64,000 nucleotides of DNA from Candidatus Saccharimonadota bacterium. Its GTDB lineage: Bacteria; Patescibacteriota; Saccharimonadia; Saccharimonadales; Saccharimonadaceae. Both the position numbers and the translations under genes were made by a program. The notes below the pieces were generated by a model. The model worked only from the letters and a program-made list of their open reading frames with translations. It had not been told where the DNA came from and made no database searches. Of the stretch, positions 1-8,426 are shown piece after piece. Numbering within the stretch: the stretch's first letter is position 1; each line of letters starts with the position of its first letter. The stretch is taken from NCBI GenBank assembly GCA_009783305.1, contig WRHJ01000001.1, positions 124,001 to 188,000 on the forward strand. Reading direction: 5' to 3'.

Positions 1-55
1 CAATGATGCCTATGTTCCTGAATTTTGATAGGTCTGTGACTTCTTGCGCAGACAT
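1..55 (-). CDS. N-terminus of a translational GTPase, probably elongation factor G (runs off window)
   Basis: Reverse strand from 55 reads MSAQEVTDLSKFRNIGII..., resembling the start of EF-G/TypA/LepA G domains; SD-like AAAGGAGC upstream. Confidence 0.6.
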   Translation of the reverse strand, partial: MSAQEVTDLSKFRNIGII

Positions 56-180
56 AATGGTTATGCTCCTTTTTGGTAGTTTTTTGACAATAAAAATATC
101 GCTGTCGTGATTTTAACATAGGTGTGGGTTTTGTGCAAAGGAAACTGGAGGAAACATGAGGATTTTATGGTATTATTGGA

Positions 181-699
181 GTGATGACGGAAATGGAAAG
201 TGGCTTTGAACAAGATTTCATGTCGCAGGTGCGTGGCAATGAAACATCCGAGAAAAACAATGTGCGCACTAATTCGGTCGAAAAGAAATTTATTGATAAA
301 CGGTGGTTTATAATTGGGGGTTTAATTGTGGTCTTGGTGGTAGTGCTGGTTTTACTGATTATCATTGGACAGAGCAGCGACGATGCGGAAAATCCAGAAT
401 TATATCAAGGCAACATTACAGGATTTTGGGCTTGTAATGATGGTTTGGAGATGGAATATAGGGATGATGCAACCTATGTTTGGCTGCCCGATACGGAGGC
501 GAGAGTGATAGAGGGGGGAACGTTTGAAAATCGAAGTGGGATATTGGTGATAACCCAAACCTCATTGTCAATCAATGACGAATCGATGGATTCGGATGCA
601 GTGAAATCTGTATTTGAATTGCGTCGTGATGGTGACATATTATTCTTTCGTAATGGAGAAAATAACGCAATACGTGCTTGCGTGGAGATTATAAAATGA
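181..699 (+). CDS. single-TM hypothetical protein
   Basis: ORF; TM segment WFIIGGLIVVLVVVLVLLIII; ATGA overlap with the next gene. Confidence 0.6.
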   Translation: MMTEMESGFEQDFMSQVRGNETSEKNNVRTNSVEKKFIDKRWFIIGGLIVVLVVVLVLLIIIGQSSDDAENPELYQGNITGFWACNDGLEMEYRDDATYVWLPDTEARVIEGGTFENRSGILVITQTSLSINDESMDSDAVKSVFELRRDGDILFFRNGENNAIRACVEIIK

Positions 700-1814
700 A
701 AAAGCGGTTTTGGGCTTACCTGGTGGTTGTGATTGGGGCGGCTTTGATGGTGAGTATACCGGTATCTGCAGCGTGTGCGCCAGCGGTGAAGCCGGAAGAA
801 TGTGCGTCTATTTTACCTGGTACTTGGTGCCGCGGCGAAGGATTGTGGGGCATATTAGGAATAATATTGGATATTATGACTATGGGGGTGGGGGTATTGG
901 CAACGATTGGGATCGTGATTAGCGGGATACAGTGGTTGACTTCCCGAGATAACGAATCGCAGGTCGCAAAGGCAAAGAGTCGTATATTCAATATCGTAAT
1001 TGGCATTTTATTCTGGGCTTTGCTGTGGCTGCTTTTAGGGTGGCTGTTGCCGGGAGTGATAAGTTTTGAAGACCCAACTGGAGGAACACCTGCGGGGGAT
1101 TGTCCCCCTGGAGAGTGGGAGTCATTGCAACCAAAACCACCGAGTCCGGGTCCAAGCCCAACTCCGCCTGGGGACGGAGGAACGTTGCCTCCTGGTTCAG
1201 AAACGAGTTTACCGATTGGAAATCCTAAAGCTGATTCTAGCAATATAGCTTGCGATCCACGAACAGTTGACTTAGGTGTGCATGATGGTTGGAACAACGG
1301 TGTAAGAACTTTTTACCGCATGTGTTCTATACCTAACTTATCTTCTACAACTACTGCCGGCTATATGGCGGTTTTACAAAAGGCTGGAAAAACTAATCTA
1401 TCGGGCAAGGCCGTATTGAATTCGCGCGTGGCGGGAGCGGTCTATTCTATGGCGGCAGCAGCAAAGGCCGATGGTATTACTTTGACAGCGGGCAGTACTT
1501 TTCGTTCATTTGAGTGGCAGAGAGATAACTGCAATTTAAGCAGCAGCCAAAAAGATAGATTAAACGCTCAACGATTGACTGGAAAAGTGGATCGGATATG
1601 CAACAAAGATTCTAAAATGATGGCGCCTCCTGGTTATTCTAATCACCAATCTGGCACTGCTATTGATTTTACGAGATCTTGCAATAATGGCCCCGCGAAA
1701 GGTCCGTGCAATACCGCTATGTATAGGTGGTTAAAAGCTAATTCGACAAGATTTGGATTTTCTCAGTATGTTAATGAATATTGGCATTACGACACTCGAA
1801 ATTTCAAACCTTGA
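696..1814 (+). CDS. T4SS-pilin-like two-TM module fused to M15B (VanY-like) D-Ala-D-Ala carboxypeptidase
   Basis: N-terminal signal plus GVLATIGIVISGIQWLTSRDNESQVAKAKSRIFNIVIGILFWALLWLLLG; C-terminal SNHQSGTAIDF...EYWHYDTRNF matches the M15 metal-site pattern. Confidence 0.75.
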   Translation: MKKRFWAYLVVVIGAALMVSIPVSAACAPAVKPEECASILPGTWCRGEGLWGILGIILDIMTMGVGVLATIGIVISGIQWLTSRDNESQVAKAKSRIFNIVIGILFWALLWLLLGWLLPGVISFEDPTGGTPAGDCPPGEWESLQPKPPSPGPSPTPPGDGGTLPPGSETSLPIGNPKADSSNIACDPRTVDLGVHDGWNNGVRTFYRMCSIPNLSSTTTAGYMAVLQKAGKTNLSGKAVLNSRVAGAVYSMAAAAKADGITLTAGSTFRSFEWQRDNCNLSSSQKDRLNAQRLTGKVDRICNKDSKMMAPPGYSNHQSGTAIDFTRSCNNGPAKGPCNTAMYRWLKANSTRFGFSQYVNEYWHYDTRNFKP

Positions 1815-1820
1815 TTGACT

Positions 1821-3242
1821 TTACGATGATAGGATAATATTACCGATGGAGTCCGTGAGGATGGATTTGGTTTTGGATGAAAAATCGAGGTGGATGCGAT
1901 AAGTTTGGTTGCCGTAGCGGCGTTCGAAATCGAAGATACCAGATTTGGTGATTTTTTTGACTTTAAGTTTTCCATGGTTGATGACTGGATCGGTGCGCCA
2001 AAGCTCGGTGATGGCTTTATAAAAGTTGAGAACAGATTTTGGGTCGCTGGTTTGCGAGACATATGCCTTCCAGTCGAGTGGTTGACGAGCGTTATCGCGT
2101 GAAACTTGTTGGATGACCTGCATGGCAGCTTTTTCAGTTTTGCCGTCGTTGAGGAGTTGGCGATAGATCGAACGGGACTGGACACCAGGATAATCTTCAA
2201 TTTTATCGCCTAGCTTGGGGTTAGGAGTGCCGATTTCTTGTCCTTGATAGACGCAGGGGTAGTTACTGGGCAGGAGGAACTGCAACATAGCTAGGACTTT
2301 GGGGTCGGCCTTGAAGCGAGATGGGGCACGCGGGGTGTCGTGGGATTCGAGAGCAAAAGAAAGTTTGGGTTCAGGAGTCCAAGTGGCGAGTTTTTTGAAC
2401 CATCTTTTGTAGTCGAGGGGGAGAGGATGGCTCTTGTCCGAAAAACGAGTATCGGCAGCATCAAGGATACCAATGTTAAATGAGGCGTCAAAGGCGCGGC
2501 AGGTGAGCTGTTGGAATTTGCGACGGCTGAGGAAATCGCCGCCAACTGGTTCGGCAAGGTTGAATAGGTGCATCTTGCCGGAGAAGAGTTGATTGAGAAC
2601 TTTGACGGTGCTTTGAGTTTGGAAATAATTGAAAAAGCCAGGTACGCGGGGGAGATAACCGCGGACAAATTTGGATTCGGAAAGGACATTAGCCGAGTCG
2701 ACGCGGAAGCCGGCGACGCCTAGATCGGCCCAGAATTTGATGATTTTTTGAAATTCTTTGATGACACGAGGATTGCTGAAGTTGAGGTCGGGCTGGGATT
2801 TATGGAAGAGGTGGAGGTAGTACTGGCCACGAATCTGGTCATATTTGAAGGCGGGGCCGCCGAAGAAGGATTGCCAGTTAAGTTGTTTGTCTAGCCAAAC
2901 ATAGTAATCAGAATACCAAGGATCGCGATAGCGAGATTTCTGGAACCACTCGTGCTGGTCGGAAGTATGATTGAGGACGAGGTCGAGAAGAATTTTAATT
3001 TTGTATTGTTTGGCTACTTTGAGAAGCGCTTTAAAATCAGTCATGGTGCCGAAGCGAGGGTCGATGGCTTCGTAATCGGCAACGTCGTACCCGCCTTCCC
3101 ACCAAGGACTTTTGAAAAATGGATTGAGCCAGATATAGTCCGGCCCGATATTTTCGGCAATTTCGGGGATTTTGCTGGCGATGAATTTGAGGTCACCAAA
3201 AGACGCTGGGTAGATTTGATAAATCAGAGCGCGTTTAGCCAT
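1821..3242 (-). CDS. GH13 alpha-amylase family glycosidase
   Basis: YQIYPASFGD, DLVLNHTSDQHEWF, VAGFRVDSANVL, ESHDTPR motifs. Confidence 0.85.
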   Translation of the reverse strand: MAKRALIYQIYPASFGDLKFIASKIPEIAENIGPDYIWLNPFFKSPWWEGGYDVADYEAIDPRFGTMTDFKALLKVAKQYKIKILLDLVLNHTSDQHEWFQKSRYRDPWYSDYYVWLDKQLNWQSFFGGPAFKYDQIRGQYYLHLFHKSQPDLNFSNPRVIKEFQKIIKFWADLGVAGFRVDSANVLSESKFVRGYLPRVPGFFNYFQTQSTVKVLNQLFSGKMHLFNLAEPVGGDFLSRRKFQQLTCRAFDASFNIGILDAADTRFSDKSHPLPLDYKRWFKKLATWTPEPKLSFALESHDTPRAPSRFKADPKVLAMLQFLLPSNYPCVYQGQEIGTPNPKLGDKIEDYPGVQSRSIYRQLLNDGKTEKAAMQVIQQVSRDNARQPLDWKAYVSQTSDPKSVLNFYKAITELWRTDPVINHGKLKVKKITKSGIFDFERRYGNQTYRIHLDFSSKTKSILTDSIGNIILSS

Positions 3243-4593
3243 TTAGCAGCTTCTCGATAGTGTGGTATTCGTCATTGGAAGTATGGTTGTATTTGCCAAT
3301 CATGGCGCGATCGAGCGCGCCTTCTAGATCGTCGGCGTGGCCGGAGAAATATTTCATGTTGTCGACTAGTCCTTCGTAGTAGATTTGAAGTTTGGAGTAG
3401 ATGATGCCCTGCATGTACATATCGGTGCCGCGGAAGGCATTTTCGATGTGGTTGTAGGTTCTGGTGCGGGCAGTTTCTCTGATTTTGTCAGTGATTTCAC
3501 CACCTTTGGCGAGGCGCTGGGCAATAATCGGCCAGCTGATTTCGAAAGTATTGCGAGCATCGCGGGGAGTTTTGCCGTCGGCACCTAAAGCAAATCCGGC
3601 TACAATATATCTTTCTTCAGCACGATCAATGGAGGCATTATCAAAATTTCCAGCCACGGCACATTCCATGATGACGCCCAGTCCTTCTTCGGCGTCGGCA
3701 TAATTGGCTGTGCCGAATTCTAGTATCTTTTGTCCAGTTTCAAGTCCGTTTTCGGCCCGAATCGCGTGTGTGCCAATTTCGTGCACCATCAATCGTTTCA
3801 GCTCCGACGCATTGCGCCGAGTGTTACGAGGCAAGTACAATTTTTTATCTACCTTGTTGACGGCGACAATGGTTTTAGTGGGGTGAATCTCGGCGGTCCA
3901 ACCTTTTTCGGCGAGACCGTCGGCTTGGAAAGCTTGGTTCATAGTGTCGGCGACTTGCTGGGCGTCATAATAGACATCGTCTGTAGTGTCTGGTACAGTA
4001 GAGAGCTCCGCCCGGTATCTTTCCTTAACAATGTCGCCTAGATTGCCGATCATTTCTGAGTCGAAAATTCTTGTGTTGGTGCCGTCCAAGATGTCCCTGA
4101 AATATTCGGGATTAAAGGCACCGAACAACCGCTGGTTGGTTTCCATGAATTTGGTGCGATTTTCAGTACTATTGTTCATTCTTAGTTTTTCGGCTTCCTC
4201 TACTAACAAAATCTGCATATACCGGCGTTCTTGGAAGTCGGCGTATAGTTTATACTCGGCGCTATTGATATCTTCATTTTCGGCGGCAATCTCCAACTCT
4301 TGAACTGCTTTGTAGATTTGCCCCTTCATATTCAGTAAATTCTCATATTCTTTTTCGTGAGTCATAGGACGCATATTGCCAGTCATAAAACCATCATAAA
4401 GTCGACTGAGACGCGGATAATCGTAATTCGGCAGGTAACTTTTGCCTTCTAGAAAGTCTTCTTTTTCGGCTTCGCGTTTTTTGAGGCTATCGTCAAAATA
4501 ATTGAACTCTTCAAGTTCGCTTGGTATGTTTTCGTACTTTAATAGTTCTTCCCTGCTGGGGTTGGTAGCATGTAGATCAAGTTTTTCTCCCAT
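3235..4593 (-). CDS. DUF1704 / tyrosine-carboxypeptidase-like metallopeptidase
   Basis: VHEIGTHAIRAENG (HExxTHxxR) typical of the DUF1704 (MATCAP-related) family. Confidence 0.65.
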   Translation of the reverse strand: MGEKLDLHATNPSREELLKYENIPSELEEFNYFDDSLKKREAEKEDFLEGKSYLPNYDYPRLSRLYDGFMTGNMRPMTHEKEYENLLNMKGQIYKAVQELEIAAENEDINSAEYKLYADFQERRYMQILLVEEAEKLRMNNSTENRTKFMETNQRLFGAFNPEYFRDILDGTNTRIFDSEMIGNLGDIVKERYRAELSTVPDTTDDVYYDAQQVADTMNQAFQADGLAEKGWTAEIHPTKTIVAVNKVDKKLYLPRNTRRNASELKRLMVHEIGTHAIRAENGLETGQKILEFGTANYADAEEGLGVIMECAVAGNFDNASIDRAEERYIVAGFALGADGKTPRDARNTFEISWPIIAQRLAKGGEITDKIRETARTRTYNHIENAFRGTDMYMQGIIYSKLQIYYEGLVDNMKYFSGHADDLEGALDRAMIGKYNHTSNDEYHTIEKLLNG

Positions 4594-4613
4594 ATGCTTA
4601 TATTATAGCAGAA

Positions 4614-4638
4614 AAAAGCGGAGCTTTTCGCTCCGCCG
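4614..4638 (-). terminator. intrinsic terminator after the 4640 gene
   Basis: GCGGAGCGAAAAGCTCCGC followed by TTTTTT on the minus strand. Confidence 0.7.
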
Positions 4639-4639
4639 T

Positions 4640-5188
4640 TTATCCTTTTCTCTTCAGCGTTAGCATGGTGACATCCCTAATTGGGGATTTGCGATTGAAG
4701 CGCCAATGCCATTTTGACGGCGGGTCGTCTCCAAAATAGAAGGCTGGAGTGTCGTATTCACCCCCGCGAATCTCGCCAAGTCTGGCTTTTATGGTGATGG
4801 GGCAAACTTCGTAATCGGTGGTTTTCAGCCGTTGATTAATCGCGCCGGTGAGCTGTTCGATAATCGAATCTTGGGAGAAGATGCCAATGTGGGCGGCTTT
4901 GGGCTGAGGGAAGTGATATTGGCTTTGCTGATTACACACTCTGGAATTTCGGATGGCGTGATAACTATAGGCCATGGGGTGATCGCTCATATAAACCTCC
5001 AGGGGGCCGAAAATCCACTCTGACGGCTTGCGATAGTTGGGCAGGTTATTCCTCAACCAGCCGTAAAGGTCGACATAGATCTCTTGTGCTACGGCTGCGA
5101 GCTTCTCGACATCATGTTGGTCGGGCGTCTTACGGTCATACTCATTTAACAGTTCTACTACAGTAACATTTTTTTCCTTCGCGTTCAT
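4640..5188 (-). CDS. hypothetical protein
   Basis: ORF with own terminator; no recognised family. Confidence 0.6.
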   Translation of the reverse strand: MNAKEKNVTVVELLNEYDRKTPDQHDVEKLAAVAQEIYVDLYGWLRNNLPNYRKPSEWIFGPLEVYMSDHPMAYSYHAIRNSRVCNQQSQYHFPQPKAAHIGIFSQDSIIEQLTGAINQRLKTTDYEVCPITIKARLGEIRGGEYDTPAFYFGDDPPSKWHWRFNRKSPIRDVTMLTLKRKG

Positions 5189-5287
5189 ATTAACGCCCCC
5201 TTCTCTTGTATACGCTGATTTTAAAGGTACTGTCTTCTTATTGTATCATAGATTGTCTAAAATGTCAATAGGTAATTTATTGGGGGC

Positions 5288-5320
5288 AAAAAAATACCCC
5301 GTTGCTGAGGTATTTTTTGT
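5288..5320 (-). terminator. terminator-like hairpin after rpsG
   Basis: AAAAAATACC...GGTATTTTTT, nested in a 9-bp outer inverted repeat GTCTAAAAT/ATTTTAGAC (5255-5333). Confidence 0.6.
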
Positions 5321-5327
5321 AGATATT

Positions 5328-5807
5328 TTAGACGCGAGCGAAGTGGGCGAAAGCGCGGTTGGCTTCAGCCATGCGGTGGGTATCTTCCTTTTTCTTGAAG
5401 GCGGCACCGGTTTCGTTGTAAGCGTCGATAATTTCAAGCTCTAGGCGCTTAGTGTAGGGCATGCCTTTGCGATCACGGGCAGCTTGGACCAGCCAGCTGA
5501 AAGCGAAGTGCAGTTGGCGATGACCGCTGATCGGAAACGGAATCTGATAGTTGGCGCCACCGACACGACGAGATTTGACCTCGAAGTTGGGGCTGATGTT
5601 TTTGAGAGCTTTTTCGAAAACTTCTACTGGGTTTTCGCTGTCAAGTTTCTTGGCAGCACCTTCGACGGCAGAGTAAACGGCGCGTTCGGCGACCAGTTTT
5701 TTGCCGCTAAGCATGGATTTGTTGATGAGGCGCTGGATAAGAACACTCTGATATTTGCGGTCAGGATTAACCTTGCGCTGGAGTGATACGGTAACTTTGC
5801 GTGGCAT
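5328..5807 (-). CDS. rpsG: 30S ribosomal protein S7
   Basis: MPRKVTVSLQRKVNPDRKYQSVLIQRLINKSM...RRVGGANYQIP. Confidence 0.95.
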   Translation of the reverse strand: MPRKVTVSLQRKVNPDRKYQSVLIQRLINKSMLSGKKLVAERAVYSAVEGAAKKLDSENPVEVFEKALKNISPNFEVKSRRVGGANYQIPFPISGHRQLHFAFSWLVQAARDRKGMPYTKRLELEIIDAYNETGAAFKKKEDTHRMAEANRAFAHFARV

Positions 5808-5809
5808 GA

Positions 5810-6223
5810 TTATTTCCCTTCCTTTTTGGTGCCGTATTTACTGCGGCCCTGTTTGCGACCTTGAACACCCTGTAGATCGAGGGTACCGCGGACAATGTGG
5901 TAGCGGACACCCGGAAGATCCGGAACGCGGCCACCGCGAACTAATACAACGGCATGCTCTTGGAGGTTGTGGCCTTCGCCACCAATATAGGCCCAGACTT
6001 CTTGGCCGTTAGTGAGGCGAACGCGGGCGACCTTGCGGAGAGCCGAGTTTGGCTTCTTTGGGGTCTTGGTGGTAACTTTGACGCAAACGCCGCGCTTTAG
6101 AGGAGCGGCCTGGTCATAATACCGAGTCTTTAATGTGTTTTGGATAGTGCCAAGCGCAGGGGCTTTGGACTTTTTGGGCGCAGACTTACGAGGCTTGCGC
6201 ACCAATTGATTGATTGTGGGCAT
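5810..6223 (-). CDS. rpsL: 30S ribosomal protein S12
   Basis: [13 protein letters not shown]...[18 protein letters not shown]...[12 protein letters not shown]. Confidence 0.97.
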   Translation of the reverse strand: MPTINQLVRKPRKSAPKKSKAPALGTIQNTLKTRYYDQAAPLKRGVCVKVTTKTPKKPNSALRKVARVRLTNGQEVWAYIGGEGHNLQEHAVVLVRGGRVPDLPGVRYHIVRGTLDLQGVQGRKQGRSKYGTKKEGK

Positions 6224-6350
6224 ATGTAATACCTGATTAAAACTTTAATAAATTGTGGTTCTATAGCGGTGTTTTTCAGCATGATCAACACTGCCTGCTA
6301 AACTCTTTGTGAGTATTATAAATGATAGTGCATAAAAATGCAAGAGATCT

Positions 6351-8357
6351 CTAGAAACGGCTTTGGATGACGCGCCAGGCGTTTTGATAGTTGCCGTCTC
6401 CTCCTGCGCCACCGTTTCTAGCATCATAAGCAAAAGCTCCATAATAAGGGATGGTCGGGTGCGAAGATGATCCGCCACGATTGAACCATGCGGTAGAAGA
6501 TGTTACGAAAGTGGCGCCATAGCCAGCATAGCCTCCGTCCCAGCCGCTGGTCTCAAATAGAGCGTGCCCGCCACAGATTGCAAATGTACAATTGGCTAGG
6601 GTATCATAGCCGAGATCCAAATAGCGTAATCCTGGATTGGTTGCTGGAAAACTAGTGAATCCGCTGGTATTTACTGTTCCGCCAGAACCATAATTGCCCA
6701 TTACCCAGTCGTAACATCGCCCACTAAGTCCATAAACACCATACATGTTGCCGGTAGAACTTTCGGCGACGGTTGCAATTGGACTGGTTACCGGAGAGGT
6801 GCCACAGTTTCCAGGTGTTATTCTGGCCCCAAGGCCATAGCTGCTTCTGGACAGGTAGGCAACTGCACCCCAATCAGCATTGCGGGCGCCGCGGACGTCG
6901 CTAGATCCAGCGAAACCATGCTGGGTTTTGAGTGCATTTCTGGTAGCGCCCCAAAAAGTATTGATGCTTTGGTTTCCGATTATACCAGCATTGTTTTTAA
7001 CGGTTGGGTTGGCGAGCGAGCCAGTCATTTCGGTTTTTGCCATCCAGATGCCGTCAAGTTCAATATGATATTCTTCGTTGTCATCCATGAGGCAGAGCTC
7101 CGGGGCGTTATTTGGCCCTTCTTCGCAGTCACCGAGGGTGAAGGCGGGGTGGGTGTACCATCTTTCGTCTTGATTGGTGACGATGGATTGGTAAGGCTGA
7201 CCGTCAAGGGCGCCACTGACATATTCGGACGGAGTGTATTTGGGATCCTCTTTTTTCTGCCAACGGATAGTGAAATTTCGAGCCGAGACGGCAGCATTAA
7301 GTGGACTTTGGCGCATAACATCATAGCGATAGCGCGGAATATAGACCCATTGACCGATAATGGCGGAGTTAGGGATAATCTCGCCAACTAAGACGTTGTC
7401 TTGGACATCTTCCCAGTAGTTGGAAGCAACGGTGACGGCATTGGCCCACATTTTATCGGCAACAGGGCCGGTACCAAATGGTTCAGCATTATCCCAAGCG
7501 CCATAGTTGTACCAATCGTCTTTCATATAATCGGCTTTGAGGGCGTTGCCGGAACCGTCGTAGGTGACAGGTATCATAATGGGGTCCATATCGGTAACAC
7601 CGATGAGAGTGCGGGGGATGTCGGAAGGATCGTTGGGTACCGCAGTGTAGATGACGGTGCCCTCATAGGTGTCTAGGGGCGTATTGACATCAACGGCAAC
7701 GCCGAAGTAGACCGTCAGGACATCGTCTTGGATGGAGCGCTGGACGCGGCGGATGGGCGTAGCAGTATCCGGAATTGCAGCCCATTTGGTAACACTGTGA
7801 CCAATGGGGCGGCTGGTTTCTTGAGTATAGCTGAGGTTAAAACCATTGCCGATATATCCTCCAGTACGGCGATTGATGGCGAACCCCCACGTATCAGCAG
7901 CTAATAATTCTGGTGCAGCAATAGTTCCGGTTGTAGCAGAAATAATATTATTGCTATCGTTTAGACCGGTCAAATCCTCTGTACCTTCGATCATGAGGGT
8001 ATAACCATAGCGATTGGTAGTGGAAGTTGATACTTGCATATTGCGGTTGCTGACGGCTCCGCCCGGCATGGCAATCAATGGAATATTTAGCGTCTGATCA
8101 GAATCAAGATTAAAAAGAGCTAGAGAAATAAATACAGGCTCTGGTTCGACGACGATATGCTCGCCGACATTGACGCTGATATCGTAGCCGCCGGTGGCTT
8201 GATCGTCGGTATTGAGGTCTAGGGCGTTTCCGCCGCTCAGTAAGTGTCTACCAATAAAAAAGGCTCCCGTAAAGGCGACTGCAAAACAAAGAGTTGATAT
8301 GATTACATTTCTTTTACTGCCCTCCCTCCCTATCCATTTTCCTCCCATACTCCTCAT
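6351..8357 (-). CDS. secreted/anchored surface protein with C-type-lectin/FGE-like C-terminal region
   Basis: N-terminal TM; C-terminal WGAVAYLSRSSYG, GNMYGVYGLSGRCYDWVMGN, RGGSSS...AWRVIQSRF. Confidence 0.55.
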   Translation of the reverse strand: MRSMGGKWIGREGSKRNVIISTLCFAVAFTGAFFIGRHLLSGGNALDLNTDDQATGGYDISVNVGEHIVVEPEPVFISLALFNLDSDQTLNIPLIAMPGGAVSNRNMQVSTSTTNRYGYTLMIEGTEDLTGLNDSNNIISATTGTIAAPELLAADTWGFAINRRTGGYIGNGFNLSYTQETSRPIGHSVTKWAAIPDTATPIRRVQRSIQDDVLTVYFGVAVDVNTPLDTYEGTVIYTAVPNDPSDIPRTLIGVTDMDPIMIPVTYDGSGNALKADYMKDDWYNYGAWDNAEPFGTGPVADKMWANAVTVASNYWEDVQDNVLVGEIIPNSAIIGQWVYIPRYRYDVMRQSPLNAAVSARNFTIRWQKKEDPKYTPSEYVSGALDGQPYQSIVTNQDERWYTHPAFTLGDCEEGPNNAPELCLMDDNEEYHIELDGIWMAKTEMTGSLANPTVKNNAGIIGNQSINTFWGATRNALKTQHGFAGSSDVRGARNADWGAVAYLSRSSYGLGARITPGNCGTSPVTSPIATVAESSTGNMYGVYGLSGRCYDWVMGNYGSGGTVNTSGFTSFPATNPGLRYLDLGYDTLANCTFAICGGHALFETSGWDGGYAGYGATFVTSSTAWFNRGGSSSHPTIPYYGAFAYDARNGGAGGDGNYQNAWRVIQSRF

Positions 8358-8385
8358 GGGATTATTTTAGCATGGGCGGTTTATA

Positions 8386-8421
8386 AAATGCAAAAAAAGC
8401 CACCTGCGGGTGCAGATGGCT
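8386..8421 (-). terminator. intrinsic terminator after the activase gene
   Basis: Minus strand AAGCCATCTGC ACCC GCAGGTGGCTTTTTTT. Confidence 0.75.
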
Positions 8422-8426
8422 TAGAA

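Noticed and set aside
716-1297. Minus-strand 193-aa ORF opposite the VanY fusion, and similar shadow ORFs (2291-2689, 14306-15133, 45867-46124 and others)
   Set aside because: They lie opposite clearly conserved genes and have low-complexity, codon-shadow composition; no family recognised
6231-6480. DGR template repeat next to the lectin-like gene
   Set aside because: Downstream sequence is the rpsL promoter/leader region with no near-repeat of the C-terminus and no RT in the window
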